A DNA stretch of 64,000 bases from Diphasiastrum complanatum (GCA_029204225.1 CM055109.1:1-64000); one strand, 5' to 3'; positions 45,851 to 59,159 are shown, numbered from the stretch's first letter. Notes: generated from the sequence alone by a model not told the origin. A program made the numbers and translations.

Positions 45851-47690
45851 CTACCAAAACTTGCATAGTCGGCTGCCATTCACTAGAGTATCAAATCGTT
45901 TTCTATCCAAATGTTCTAAAATAACTGCTCTTTAGGACATTATCTCTTTAACTTTGTATGGTCCTTCACCTGAACAACTTGCTTCAACCGTTTTTGTCAT
46001 AATGATGCAGAGAATCTTATTGAAAGATTCAGCTTGTCCATTTCTCCTCGGATACTACGAAGTACTAAACTGGTGTATAACGAAAAAGTCTTCCAACAAA
46101 CACTTTATCGTTTCATTAACAAAGTGTGTTCCGTGATCACTTACAATCTCGATAGGACATCCAAATCTAACAATGATGCATTCATACAGGAACTTCGTCG
46201 TAGACTTAGCACCGGCAACTCTAACTGCTTTTGCCTCGACCCACTTGGTCATATAATCCATTGCTACGATGATATATCTGGCTTGAGATCCTCTTGTCGC
46301 AGGATGAATAGGACCAACATAATCAAGACCCCATTTCTCGAATGGTGCTTGCAATAAAACCGGATGCAAAGATTCATAATTCTGCTTCATAGGACACCGT
46401 GCTCGTTGACATACATTGCATGATTGAATATAGTTTTTGGTATCCTTATGAAGTGTCAGCCACCAACACCCTGATTGTAAAAGTTTGCGAACAGTGATAT
46501 CTGTTGAAAAATGTCCACCTCCCATCCCATCATGTGAGAACATGATTAGTTTAGGTACTTCATGAGGCAACGCACATCTTCTCAAAATATCATCAATTCC
46601 ACGTCAATACAATTGGCCCGCAATCAATTGATAAGGTTGTGTCTTAAGAATCAATTGTTTCTTTTGTGCTTTTGTCAAAGAGTCGTTAGGTATCTGTTGC
46701 CCACTCAGGTACTGCTTCAACATAAAACAATGCAACATTTGGTAGTTCATCATCCACTTCACTATTAACTGGTGCTGATTTTATTCTTGAAACATAGTCA
46801 ACAAGATAATGTTGTTTGCCTTTTCGCACCACAGTTCAAAAATCAAATTTGGTCCATAATAGTAGCCATCTTGCAATACGTCCTGTATTGCACGTCTTGT
46901 TCACCAAATAAAGCAACGGTTGGTGATCAGTATAAAATACAAAATGCGTTGCCATTAGATATTGTTGAAATTTCTTAAAACCATGGCCAACGCTTCTCGT
47001 TCTATTGTCGAATAATTCTTCTCAGGATCTATAAGTTGTCTGCTTGCAAATCTGATGGGATAGTCCTTCTTGTATTCACCTGGCTACGTCAAAACTGATC
47101 CAATAGCATATTTTGATGTATCAATATGAACATGAAACTCTATTTGGTGCAGAAGCTACAAGTTTTTTCAATTTTTCAAATGCTTCCAATGCCTCAGTCA
47201 TCCAAATAGGTACAATGGTCAACTTGTATATAGGTCGTGCAATCCGCAAAAAAAAAAAAAAGAATATCCGATAATAGTTTTGACCCATAAAGATGTATAC
47301 TCCCTGATTGTTCCTAGCGGCGATAGCTCCACAATGACTTCGATTTTGGAATAATCTGTAGAAATGCCATGTCTTGATATAACATGCCCAAGAACAACTC
47401 CATGAGTTACCCAAATTTGACACTTTTTTGGATTTAAGGACATTTTGTACTTGAGACAATGTTCAAATACTTTTTCCAAATGATTCAGGTGGTCTGTATC
47501 GACACTATGAACTCCGAGATCATCCAAATAGATTTCAAGGAATTTCTGCAAATAGTCTTTGAAGGTGAACTACGTTACTCTTTGAAATGAACTAGGTGCA
47601 TTACAAAGTTCAAAAACGGCATAACTTTATAAGCATAAGTTCCCCATTTTGTTGCAAAAGCTGTTTTATGGCAATCTGAAGGTGTGATAG
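45851..47690 (-). pseudogene. Ty3/gypsy pol fragment (late RT, RNase H, integrase)
   Basis: From 47690 down: PSDCHKTAFATKWGTYAYKV, then FLEIYLDDLGVHSVDTDHL (catalytic YLDD intact) and KCQIWVTHGVVLGHVISRHG. RNase H has NYSTIEREALAMV. The integrase (46055-46585) keeps HDGMGGGHFS and CNVCQRARC (zinc finger), GLDYVGPIHP, EIVSDHGTHF and NGQAESFNK. Pol ends RFDTLVNGSRLCKFW with a stop at 45851-45853. It is the same lineage as 31707-33789. RT upstream of motif A is replaced at 47690 by unrelated DNA, and several frameshifts occur, for example near the poly-A run at 47249. Confidence 0.92.
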
Positions 47691-47815
47691 GTGCTACATA
47701 CCATTCGATATAACTAGAATTATGTATGTAGCACCTATGAATACCATTCGATATGAATACCATACTAGTTCTATCTAATCACTAGTCTATCGATCCGCAG
47801 GTGCTACATACCAAA
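47691..47815. repeat. Short inverted repeats at the break in gypsy pol
   Basis: ggtgctacatac near 47691 and its reverse complement gtatgtagcacc near 47723 form a hairpin, and ggtgctacatacc returns near 47801. The word accattcgatat occurs twice between them. It looks like the end of a small inserted element. Confidence 0.5.
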
Positions 47816-47830
47816 TTCTTTTTTTCCTTC

Positions 47831-50039
47831 GGTGCTAGTGTTGGGAGAACATAGGGTGGGGTCTAAGTTTAGAGCTCGGGGTCTAATCGTAACCCTTGGA
47901 TTCACAATAAATCTCATATTGTACTGAGTGGTTCAACTGGTTTTGACTCCGTTGGGTACTCTTGTGTTATGCAGGTTGAGGCGAGGATATGCTCCCAGCG
48001 ATGAACCTCGTACTACAACCAACACAATAGGCTCTATGTCCAAAAACTTAGTACTATGTGGCCTAGTTCTTGACGTACTACTGGTATTGTGTCTGATAGG
48101 CTAAACAGCACTATTTAGTCCTAACTCCTATGTTTGGTAGGTTATTGGTATGTTTAATCGCTACTTACTTGGTCACTATCTAGTTCTGACTTGACGTTTT
48201 AGGGTTTGGCATGTCAATCAACATTCGTTCAACATTCGTTTATTTGGCTAAATTCTGGTTTGTAGGCACCTACTAGGCTATCAATGTCAAACTACTATAT
48301 CATCCGCAGTGTTTCCTAGGATTTCTCCAATTGGTGCACCCATGTTGCAGGCCAGGTGGGTTGTCACGACAAAGCCTGATTCTGTATATCATTGGTAGGG
48401 CCGACTGAATTTCAAACAATACTCTAGATAGGGTCCAACTGTACTTTGATTTCGATTGGTACCTCTTGTGACCTTGCTTTATTAGCTCTTTTCGTAAGGG
48501 TGGGTGTAAGAGATGTCTCCTCAAGATCCTTCTTACAAAACAAAATAGTAGAGAACACATTGTTGGAGAAACCACCCAACCAAATAGAAGCAACCAATCA
48601 ATCTCTAGAAGTTTCACCCCCAAGCCAATGAATAGGAAGCATAAGAGTAGAGAGAGATCTTGGCAATGAATCCACTAAATGATGGTGTAGTAGGGCGAGT
48701 TTGGCCTCTTTATATAAGGCTTAGAAGCACCTGTGCATATAGCCATGCAAGGTCCCAACTCCCCTATACATAAATTCATCTAGAATAGAGTCTCTATGCA
48801 TGGATCCTCTATTCATGGAATTGCTATTGATACTTTACACATGCATATACGGTCCCAAACCTTATACTAACTCCAGTTAGTGTGTCTAGGCCTCACAAGG
48901 TTATTAATTACTTGCAGGTCACGTCCAGTATGATGTGGCATAACTAATAAGCTTGATTCATTGATACTGAATCCTATGTTCAGGACGTGGACATGACAGT
49001 AGGTCCATATGCGAGTAAAGTGCAAGGTGAAATTATCTCAGCTGAGGTATAGTTTCAGGAAAATTAGAAACTAACTTTTGTTGTGGTAAATTGGGTGATC
49101 ATCTTTCGAAACTTGTCCTAATCGGATGATTGACCAATTGCTAAACAAGGTCTAAGTAGTCCATTGGTGCAAGTAAATGGTCTTCAAACAATGCTTCTGG
49201 TAGAGTTTGACTAAAACTCCCGGTAGATACACCAATGTTAGAGCATATTCTAGCGGGGGATTAGTCTCATCAGAAAGTTCTAAAAGGCAAAGGGCCCACA
49301 TTGCCCTTACATCAGTGCTTGAGGAAAACCACCTCCAATCTTGAGGGTCTGCTCGACCACCCCGTGCTCTTCCCACCAATATGGTAGGAAGAGAGTGAGG
49401 TATTCTACTATTCACTACGTGTTACTAGTTCATTTCCACTAGCAGGTACCAACATTGTTCTATTGTGTTTTGTGAAAACGTTTTGAGCACAAAATATGTA
49501 TGATTCGAGTAGATTTTTTAATTATTGGTTATTGATGTCTAGGTTGTAGAAGTTTTTTTGTTTACAGGATCCTAGACAAGCGCCTATAGATCACAGACTT
49601 CGAAGCATTCAATCAGACAGATGCGATGCAATAATCAGAGATGGAAGAACTAAGAAGTAGTTTGTATTTTGCTTTTGCTTTGGAGTGAGTCGATCAGTGT
49701 GGCGGCATGTCGCTCCTCTTACAAAATTTTGGTTATGTTCTGCTCGTTGGCAGACCTTTATGCATAGCTCTCAGAAGTATATTTTTTACTTTCTTCTACT
49801 TTTTTTTTTTCTACTTCTGCTTTCTTACGCATTCTATCCTACATTTATCTCAACAGATGAGATTACAAGATAGATTAACAACGAATTACAAGAGAGGTTT
49901 AACGCTAATCTATTGGTTAATCACCCTCTGATAATGTTGCTTTGGCGGCTGAGCATGATAGTACAATCCCCTTATGCTCGTTGAGCTGCTAACTACTAGC
50001 TCGACTTTTCCGATTTTTGGTTTAGGCCTGAGGTTCATC
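47831..50039. other. Anonymous DNA
   Basis: Only short motif-free frames. A tgttgggagaac at about 47850 could be an LTR start, but no matching end or copy was found. Confidence 0.35.
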
Positions 50040-50430
50040 TTCCGCACTTCGGGTACCTCGGCTTTTCGACTGCCACTTGGATGTCGATGACGTCAACGAC
50101 TTTTTGGCTTTGAGTCCTCGTCGACCACTTCAATGTTGATGACATCAATGACTTCGACTTTGGACACTTCGGGCTTTGGTTGCAGGGACAGACGTTGGGC
50201 TCTTAGACTTTGACTTTTTGGCTTTTTGGTTTTGAGTCCTCGTCGGTCACTTCGATGTCGATGACGTCAACGACTTCGACTTCGGACACTTCGGGATTTG
50301 GTTGTAGGGGCATATGTCGGGCACTTCGGCCACTTCGGCCTCTTGTTTGCAATGGCACCTCGTCGAGCACTTTGGTGACTTCGACTTCGGCTACTTTGGC
50401 CTCGGCCACTTCAACTTCGGGGAATGCCAG
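50040..50430 (+). repeat. CACTTCGG / GTCGATGACGTCAACGA repeat block
   Basis: The phrases gatgtcgatgacgtcaacgac (50080 and 50252), gagtcctcgtcg (50111 and 50236) and cttcgacttcgg or cacttcgg recur many times. The minus-strand frame at 50203-50463 therefore encodes a Glu/Val-rich repeat (EVEVAEAKVAEVEVTKV), which I take as a by-product of the repeat rather than a gene. Confidence 0.65.
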
Positions 50431-50524
50431 GGAATGGTTGCCAAAGTTCACCATTTTCAACATAGGTATTCGGATGCTCTTGCTCTTGATATAAATCTTT
50501 GCTACTGGTGGAATGGCATATGTG

Positions 50525-50860
50525 GCTTGACTGAACTGGTGATGTATGTTGCAAAACTGAAATAATCAAACATTTTCTCTAGCATGAATTCTCTCCCACA
50601 ATCAATGGATGGGGTTTACCAATTTGTGTCTCAACAAACTACTTGAATTATTTAAAACAGTTAAATGCCTTAGACTTGTTCTTGATGAACATTGTTCTAG
50701 TAAATCTAGAATGATCATCAAACTTTGCATCATTGTGTTTGAGAAGACAATCTTGATGTCATGATTAGTTTTCTTGCAAAATTTGTAAAATAAGTTGGCC
50801 TTGGATTCTTATGTTGTTGTTCATGTCGTTGAAAAATTGACTTGACCCTCACACCAAATG
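50525..50860 (-). pseudogene. Copia gag-to-integrase deletion fragment
   Basis: Reverse-complement reading gives ANLFYKFCKKTNHDIK, a copia CCHC knuckle whose first Cys is Tyr. Within a few codons FDDHSRFTRTMFIKNKSK follows, the integrase core, then FVETQIGKP and VGENSC. Protease and pre-integrase are deleted between them. The integrase part resembles that at 29.9 kb and the knuckle resembles that at 62.55 kb, so all three come from one family. Confidence 0.75.
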
Positions 50861-50999
50861 CACCAGATGAGGAGCTATAGAGAAGGTCTACAAGGCGTTT
50901 TCCTTCAAAAGGGAGGTGGAGCATGGGGGATAAAATCACACTAGAATGCACCAGATGAGGAGCTATAGAGAAGATCTAGAAGGTGTTTCCCTTCAGAAG
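50857..50999. repeat. Tandem duplication, 88-bp period
   Basis: aatgcaccagatgaggagct starts at 50857 and 50945 and is followed in both by agagaag..cta.aagg.gttt.ccttca.aag. Confidence 0.85.
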
Positions 51000-51564
51000 T
51001 TTCATATATACGTTTTTTATAACGACAAGTATAGTTATATAGGCATCTGAGATGAGGACCAATTCATGAGGAAGTATGTTAACTTATGCCTCAATGATGT
51101 TGTTAGTGATTGATCCTTCAACCTCAGCCTCTTCAAAAATAACATTGAAACTCATTACGACAAGCATAAATTTTGTGAAAAATGCAAAATTTTAGCTTAA
51201 AATAGTCATGTAGCTATGAATACATTTTGATTTCGCATGTGTGAAAAGATACTTTCACATGTGAAAAGTAGGCTTAGACTACTTAGGTCCATGTCATGGG
51301 TGTTAGGCAAGTCATTTGGTCAAGCTACCTACAATGTAGGACCAGACTCCTAAAATCTAGAAAATTTGGGTGGTGATTTACCAACCCTAGATTGGCATAC
51401 TTAAACATTAGGTAAGTCATGCTGAGTAGGTCAAATTAAAAATATTATGGCACTATAGTCCTTGCCAAACCTACTTAGCCAACCTTGAGATCCACCATTC
51501 TATATTTTCTCATGTTGGAGCCATAATCATCAAGTAAATTTGGAGTGTTTTCTATCGAAGCTTG

Positions 51565-51746
51565 TGTAATCTCTCTTGTAGCTTTCAAATATGTGTGTCT
51601 AATGCTATCATACTTTGTTTTCAAGCTAGAGGCCATGCTATAGGCTTATAGACTTTGTAATCTCTCTTGTAGCTTTCAAATATGTGTGTCTAATGCTATC
51701 AATTGCTTATATACTTTTTTTTCAAGCTAGAGGCCATACTATAGGC
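51565..51746. repeat. Tandem duplication, 91-bp period
   Basis: tgtaatctctcttgtagctt begins at 51565 and again at 51656; both copies run on through tttcaagctagaggccat.ctatagg. Confidence 0.9.
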
Positions 51747-52564
51747 TATATGAAGGCCCTTTGGATCATTTCCATCTTGTTGTAAAGTTATCTTGCTTGT
51801 TAGATCTAGCTTTTTGGCGTTTTCTCCAAGACTAATGATGGAGATGAATCTTGCAATGCAAACAATCAATCTTATGAATTAAATAGATTCATTCAAGGTC
51901 CCATAGCTCACTTTATTCACATATTAATAGAAACTTCTACAAGATTTTGGGTCCTTGATCCAAAGACAAGTCTCAAATTAGCAAGTATTGAGTGCTAATT
52001 TTCTAGTCTTGTAGTGGCGAGTTTATTAAGCATGATAGCATGAGTATTTTTGGCTTCATTATTGCATAGTGGTTGTAGGTGTCATTATCACATGTGCAAA
52101 AGTGTGCTAGACCACAATTTAAAGCACATTTTTTGTGCAAGTTTCAAATTAGCAAGTTATCTCATTTTGATGAAACTTCTTTTGTTTATGATGAACAAAG
52201 TTTCAAGAATCAAAAATCAATTGTGAAATTTGATTGTGGATCATCAATTCTATTGTTTAGTTTTGGTTTTTAGGTGCCTAAAAGTGATTTTACAGTATAA
52301 TCATTCATCAAAATGTCAAAAGGAAAACTTCAAATACTTGTAGGTGTCCAAATTCTCATCAATACTTTCGGCCAATAATTTTGACTAATAATTTGAGTAA
52401 ATTTGACCAATAGTTTTGTTCAAGCTCATTTTTTTGCTATTTGATCTCATTTGTGAGAGTGATATTGTCAAGCCTAGATCCTTCTAAGCTGTCTAGAATA
52501 GGGATGAGTTCACATTTGAGCAAAGAAACTTGAGTGAGATCTTTGAAATCCCTAGGAGTCAATT

Positions 52565-52830
52565 TCTCTCAATTTTTTTGTGAGATGGAGTGTGTAAATC
52601 TGTGAAGCTTATTCCAAGTGGGCAAAGATCATTGAAAATCTGTGAAGCTTATTCCAAGTGGGCAAAGTTCATTGAAGATCTTTCAATTTTTCCAAAAAAG
52701 ACAATTTTTTGGAGTGTAGATCTCTCAATTTTTTTGTGAGATGGAGTGTGTAGATCTGTGAAGCTTATTCCAAGTGGGCAAAGATCATTGAAGATCTTTC
52801 AATTTTTCCAAAAAAGACACAAAGTCTTGA
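52565..52830. repeat. Nested tandem duplications
   Basis: tctgtgaagcttattccaag occurs near 52599, 52639 and 52755, and the larger unit starting tctctcaatttttttgtgag occurs twice, about 156 bp apart. Confidence 0.85.
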
Positions 52831-53100
52831 GAAGAACCAAAGCTTAAGTCTAAAAGTACTTTGAACACAAAGAACTAGAGTCAAAGATGGGATCACTTGG
52901 TGCATACTTCTTGGAATCTAGCATTTTGGATTCTTTCTGATGAAAATTATGAGGCTTTTTTGAAGAAAATATGAAAGGGTTTCCATTGGTACTTTTTCCA
53001 TTATCGGTACTGGAACCAGCACCTCAAAATATACAACAACCCTCATGGTATGTCAAACCACAACTTTTCAAAGTAAATGCATGAAAAAACAATTAGCATA

Positions 53101-53270
53101 TTCTGAGGTACATAGGAAGGCTTTATTTTGAGGTCCATTTCTCTAGTTAATCCAAGGTCTATATCTATTATTACTCCAAGGTCAATTCTGAGGTACATAG
53201 GAAGGCTTTATTTTGAGGTCCATTTCTCTAGTTAATCCAAGGTCTATATCTATTATTACTCCAAGGTCAA
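53101..53270. repeat. Perfect tandem duplication, 85 bp
   Basis: 53101-53185 is repeated at 53186-53270 without a difference that I can see, followed by a partial third start (attctgaagtg). Confidence 0.92.
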
Positions 53271-54307
53271 TTCTGAAGTGCCCCAAATTTAGAAAAAGTC
53301 TAGGGCTGAATGGAGTGATATACTGGCTACATTTCGTCCTAATATGGGACTCCATCCAAGGCCAAGAGTCTTTTCACCACTTCTTATGAAGTTGGCAAAC
53401 AAGATTTTTGTTGTTGTAGTTGATTAAGAATCAAAAAAATTAAAGTTAGATCTTGTGCACTTAGATTAAGTACAATAGACTAAAAACAATATTTAAATAT
53501 CAAAACATAAAAAAACTATTTCAAAAATATATTTATAACATCAATAGTTTATGCAAAATTATTGTCATATATACTGAAATAATAATGCATATGTATAAAA
53601 AGTCTAAAATCTAAGTAGATCCAACTATCTCATAGACTTAAGTCGCACTCTAGCAGGCTCTCATTGTTGTTTGAATCTTTATGGGTACTCTCGAAACTCG
53701 TTCTTGGCATACTTCCAATCTTCTTTATGTACATGAGCCTATCTAGCTCTTCCAGCTCTCATCACATCTTGGATTTCCGATTTGCGGTGGCTCATCTCTC
53801 ATGCGACGTAGCATGTTCTTGGAATCGAAGTGTAAACGGAGAAAGGGGGGACTAGGGTTGGAAACTTAGTGTGCTATTCTCAATTCCATATTACTTGTTG
53901 GATTCATCTTGTTTGTGCCAATTCTGAAAATATGTTATTAAAAACAACCACATGCATGAGTTGCCTCGTGCGAGTAATGACATGAGCACCATGGCATTCT
54001 CAATTATATGTTTCTCTGCATCTATGTCATATAGTATGACAACAATAGCAAGGGGAGGGGCGGGGGGGACCAAGAAAAAAAAAACATCTTGAATGGGAGT
54101 AGTGGAGAAAATCGAAAAAGCGATGGGAGGAGTTGGATTAAGGGGAGAGAAATTGGTGGGAATCGCCTCATAAGAAGGACTATGTTGCCATGGACTCCCA
54201 AAATGGAAAAGAAAATCTAGAGTAGTGGGTTCAAAAAACAAGATATGAGGAGTGAATGGAGTGCTAGAAAAACTAGGAGTGCCATGTGTGTTGCCTTTTG
54301 AGTAAGG
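53271..54307. other. Anonymous DNA
   Basis: No gene recognised. G-run and A-run tracts lie at 54054-54085. Confidence 0.35.
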
Positions 54308-54770
54308 GTCTTGGAGACAGATTCTACATTCTAGAATCTGTTAACTAGTTCTTTGCTTCATTTACTTCTTGTTTACAGCTTAAACAGCTTGGTGTTCTGC
54401 CTGTTAGCAAAGACTGTGGGCATGTAGTAGTGTTTATCTTGCTTATCACAATGCCCGGATCAGGCAGAAAGATTCTCGAAGTTGTAGTATGGTTCAACCT
54501 GTCACGGATACTCAGATTTCGAACACTCTTGACTTCAACAAGAAAACTAATTTCTACAAGCATTCAAAAACCAAGAAGCTCCATCTTCTTGATTCTTGAA
54601 TTTTCCAAGAAACTCAAGAAACCAAAACGTAAATAAATTTGCAAGATCTATACCACATTATTGGCTACAAATCTCTTGGATGCTTGCAACCTACACTAAT
54701 CCACCAAAACAGAAAATCTAATCTACGACTAGAAACAAGAAACAAGAATTACTCTAGCTAGCATTTTGAA
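54308..54770. repeat. Interspersed repeat, copy 1
   Basis: Starts ggagacagattctacattct and matches 60911-61530 almost base for base, except for about 195 bp present only in copy 2. The next 150 bp (54775-54915) are a diverged tandem echo of 54560-54730, with ttcttgattcttg and gcaacctac-like words. Confidence 0.85.
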
Positions 54771-57700
54771 AGTCCAAGAATCAAGAAACACTCATTTCTT
54801 GATTCTTGGACATCCCAAGAACATCAAGAACTAGAATGTCAAGAATATGCAAGTTTTACACCACATTTCTAGCCTCTATAGTTTACTTGAATGCTGAAAC
54901 CTACTTTAATCACAAACATAAATGAAATAGCAAGAAATCTAGTCCTCCCTAAGATCCACAACCACACACAAAGGAGATGGAGGGGCAAGATCATTAATGC
55001 ATCACTCAAGAAACAAGAATGATCAAGGAGCTCAAGAATGCATCAAAACTCATGGAAGATAGTCTCATTTCAGCATGGAGTAGATACATTTACAAAAGCT
55101 TCCCTTCTACAAAGGGGGAGTCTCTTAAATAAGCAAGAGAGCTCCTTAGGTGGCATCCTAGAGGCATTTCCACATTACACAAATTACAAGTGGAATTATG
55201 CTCTCCACTAGATGTCACCATCAAAAGGTGGCTCACTCTACTTTTCTAAGAGGGGCCTACTTGCATTTATTACTTTGTGTAGAAATACTAGTTCCTACAT
55301 GGTCATTCCATCTTTCGGGATTCACCATGAGGCTTACACAGTTTCTACTTGACAATATTAACTAGTATTCTTCGGCTCTCAGTGTTCGTTCATCTCGTCT
55401 TCTCATAGACCTCCTTGATCTAAGGTGAGAGATGCTTGTGGGTAGCTTTGGCCGAGTATCTTGGGGATTCGTCAGAATCAGCTAACATCATCCCACCCCT
55501 AATGTGTTGCAGGACCCACTACAGCTCATATTGAATGATATTGCTTCGCTTTGTGTTGGCGTCTTTGATCAGCAGCACTTGGAAAAGCGTAGATCCTCAT
55601 TCGCTTGCATAAAACCAAGTGCTTATTTTTGCCAGTCTTCATAAAAATCTAATATCCGCAATTTGTCGCAATTTAACCAAAATGTCCTATTACCTTATGG
55701 TTAACATCTTCAAAATTGGAGAGCTCTCAGCAGCTTCATAACTCTGCATGCTTGAGTGTCTCCCTCGTGTCTCTTTTTCTTCTTTTGGTCACTTGTATCT
55801 GCCATGGGCGGTTTCACTTTTGGTTTTTTGGCAGGTATTAGTGCTCTGGGAGGTCATGCCAGATATTCATCAATTGTGTCGGCACTCCTTGTGTCCTCCA
55901 TTTTGCTTATGGGTGCTTCCACAGTTCTTCGCTCTGTCGAAGTCTCAGTCTTGCCGACACTCTTTTTCTTGATGAGAAGAGAAGAATCCTTGATTGGTAG
56001 GTTGTACAAGCCTTGGGTTAACAGTCTTCAAGGGAACGGACTCATTAGCAAATGGATGGTAGAAACAGATTTGGACGGATGGGTTGGATAGGGGCTTGGT
56101 GGAAGGATGAAGGAATTGATAGTTCTACAGTTGCAGCCTTGGACCCGTGCAATGTCGAGCTTTGACCGCTACTTGTTCACTTTGTCATGCAGGCTCATTG
56201 TTGTCTTTATCTTTTCTGCAGCTCTTTCTTTTGATCCATTACTTTTGGATCTCTTCAGGCTTCATAGGAGGGGATTCAACTATCATTGCTCCAGAGAGCT
56301 TCTTTTGATCAAGATCGATCTGACTCAACTGTTGCTTAAGTTTCGTCCTTTCTTTCTCAACTTCTTTGCTTTATTTCTTTTTGTTGCTTCGCCTGGTTTT
56401 TTAGGTCTTTTTTTTTTTCTGGCTAATCAACCAGTGTAGATTAGTAGTTAGTCTTCGCAAGACATTCACAATGATCTCTGAGCCGCTTCGACGAAACTAT
56501 CAAGGTCTGAAAAGACTGGGAATTTCTCAGATAACGAGATGATGGGAAACAGAGAAATGGAAGGAAGGGTGGTGGCAGTGGTGACAACGCTAGATGGTGT
56601 GGATGATAGGCATGAGAATGGATGTAGATTTTGTGGCAAGAGGGCTGGTTGAAGAAGGAGACTGATTTTCCAATGCTTGTACTTCCATCTTCTGAAGGAT
56701 CTTCGTCATGACTAGGGTACTTCTTCTGATTGAGTTGCTTTGGATTGCTCATCTGTCTTCTTAGCCTTGTCATTGTCATCTTTGATTTCGTGACCTTTGC
56801 TGTCGATCTTGCTGATGGTGTTGCTGGCAATGTGGCTGCTCCAGTGGATGCCTACAAATCCACTCTCTCCCCCCCCCCCCTTAAATCTATTGGTGGGGAT
56901 GTTGTTACTAGCAATCTACATGCTCAAGGTCGGCGGATCATCGTTTGGAACATGCAGTTGAAACACATTGAACATGCAACTGGACTGAAGATTGAACAAA
57001 TTTTAACTAAATTTGTTTCATTCTTGTCGTAGTTGACTCAAAGATGAATATGACGATGAGATGCAGGAATCAACTCTAAAGTGACATGGATTTCGCAAAT
57101 TTGCAATATGCTCAAAAATCCTAAACTTTGTATAAGAAGGTGATCTGAAGATTGATAGATGAATGACAAGTTATTCTTGAGATACGCTACATGACGTCTC
57201 TTGTTCAATGGCTATCCTTAATGAACTAAAAACAAATCTAGACAAAGAGATGCAATTAGAAGAAATTATCAAATAAAAAAGAAATGACAAAAATAAATAA
57301 ACAAGAAAGATACCATCTTACAGAGAGTGAAAACTATAGAGCACTTGTCAAACAAAAAGTCATTCATCAACATTGACACGTCACCTAGATAGTTGCAATT
57401 TTCATTGGGAGGTAGAGCAAAAAACTTTGACATGTCCTTGTCAAAAACAAGGCGGGACTGGTAACACTAAATCTGCCATCAATGATAGCAGATGTTGTAA
57501 GATATAGCTTGAAATGCATGAAGGAGAAAATACTATTTCCGTAGTACTCCTCTGTGCAGAAGATTCATTAAAATGAATTTTGATATAGACTTCCTATCGA
57601 CTATTGGGGAGATCAAAAGATCAGATCTATGTAAGGCCTTGGAAATCGTTTCAGCATGTAGTAGACATATAGAATTGAGGTTGCAGAAAGGTAGAAAAAC

Positions 57701-57899
57701 TGTGAATTCCCTGGTGAGGTTGCTCTTGAATGGAAGTGGTAGCAGATGACGGAATATTGGTTTCCTTGTCTTTCGACAAGAACTCATTTCATCATTGACT
57801 TCTCTGGCCATTATTGAGTTGGGTAACTCATGGTAATGTAGAAGTTGGCAAGCAACTTCCCGAATGAGCAGCAGATTGTGCGGGTTGTTACTATAATGC
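54771..57899. other. Anonymous DNA with unassigned open frames
   Basis: The plus frame at 55756-56091 encodes a hydrophobic protein (GGFTFGFLAGISALGG) with two possible membrane segments. That at 56730-57032 is hydrophobic at its N-terminus and overlaps a C run at 56870. I recognise neither and cannot tell whether they are genes. Confidence 0.3.
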
Positions 57900-59152
57900 T
57901 CGTGGTGTGTTATCGTTGGGATCCTATCCGAATTTGTATCTGACACGGCGGGTAGGTAGGATCTTACTTGGTTGCTTTGGACAATTTTTGAAGCTGTGTT
58001 TTCTAACACAGTCGGGACACTCGGCATGGTACTGGGTCTTGACTGGACAATCAACCATGAAATGGCTAGTTTCACCACAGATGAAACATCTACTATTCAT
58101 TGGCCCTTGCATAATGGCATAGCTATCTTGTATGGCTAGTGGTTCTGGATTTTCTGAGGGGTATTCATGATAAAGCAAGGAATGTCCATAGTGTGACGGT
58201 TGTTCTTCATATCGTTGGATGGCATGTGCTTGGATATGCTGATATGAAGAGTAAGCATCAGTAGGATGAGTAGCTTGACAGTGTGGGCACCAGATGGGTT
58301 TTTGTCTATTAGATACCTGGGCAGTGTGTGGTTGACGAGGCATACTACATTGGATAGACTTTAGAGTAGTTTGAAACTCATTGGTGAGTTTCTCCATCTG
58401 TAGTTGATGTTGCTAATTAAGCAACTCCAGTTGTGATTTCCAAAGCTGATGTCGGGTATCCTCAATTGGCTTCGACTCATGGACAGGAGCACGGGGTGCT
58501 TTTCTTTCCTTGGATTCGTCAACATCTGATCCTTCATCTTCCTCCCGGATGGCATCAGACATAGCTAACTTGAGGCTCGTATATTCATCATTGGATTTAA
58601 GCTCGCGTGTAATCCATCTTGGAAGTCCGACTAAGAACTAGATGATGAGCAATTGTTCGGTGGTCTGTTCTTGTACTTGACTTTTGAGGTGTTTGAAACG
58701 TTCAATATAGTCCTTCTGTCAAATTGATATTACTCAATTTGACAAAAGGACTCTCTTTCAAACGAAAGGGTTTGAAACGTTTGATAAATAACTCTTTTAA
58801 TAGGGACCAATCAGTCTTATCTTCGCGATCGAGGTTAAAAAACCAGTCACGAGCTTTAGCGATCATGGTCATAAAAAACAGTTGGATCATAGCGTCGAGA
58901 TGTTTCGCCACGCATTCTCAAAGATTTACAAGAATTTTTGAGGATCCGAACTACCGTCAAACTTTGGTAGATCCAATTTTGGGGTTCTTTTCTCATGATG
59001 AGCACCGTGGATAGCAATAACGCCATTAAGGTGGTTCTGGCCTGTGAGGGTTCCGCATCATAAAAATGGGCTCTTGCCCGTGAAGACTCAGCTCTATCAG
59101 GTTCGCGGCTGTCAAATGGGTTTGTAGACGGCTCGTGCATATGGGACCACAT
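57900..59152 (-). pseudogene. Ty3/gypsy gag with zinc knuckles
   Basis: Starts at an ATG at 59152 (MWSHMHEPSTNPFDSREP). After two frame changes around 58900-58980 it gives LDLPKFDGSSDPQKF and then MTMIAKARDWFFNLDREDK and WSLLKELFIKRFKPF, the retrotransposon gag core. The last frame (57924-58397) has CFICGETSHFMVDC, a CCHC knuckle, and a second weaker knuckle, CPDCVRKHSFKNC. Gag builds the particle and binds element RNA. It lies on the same strand as the pol at 45.85-47.69 kb. The protease and RT that should follow are missing. Confidence 0.85.
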
Positions 59153-59159
59153 TCGAAAA

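Noticed and set aside
50203-50463. Glu/Val-rich 86-codon minus-strand frame as an acidic protein gene
   Set aside because: The composition follows from the cttcgg/cttcga repeat block, and no splice or promoter context supports it.
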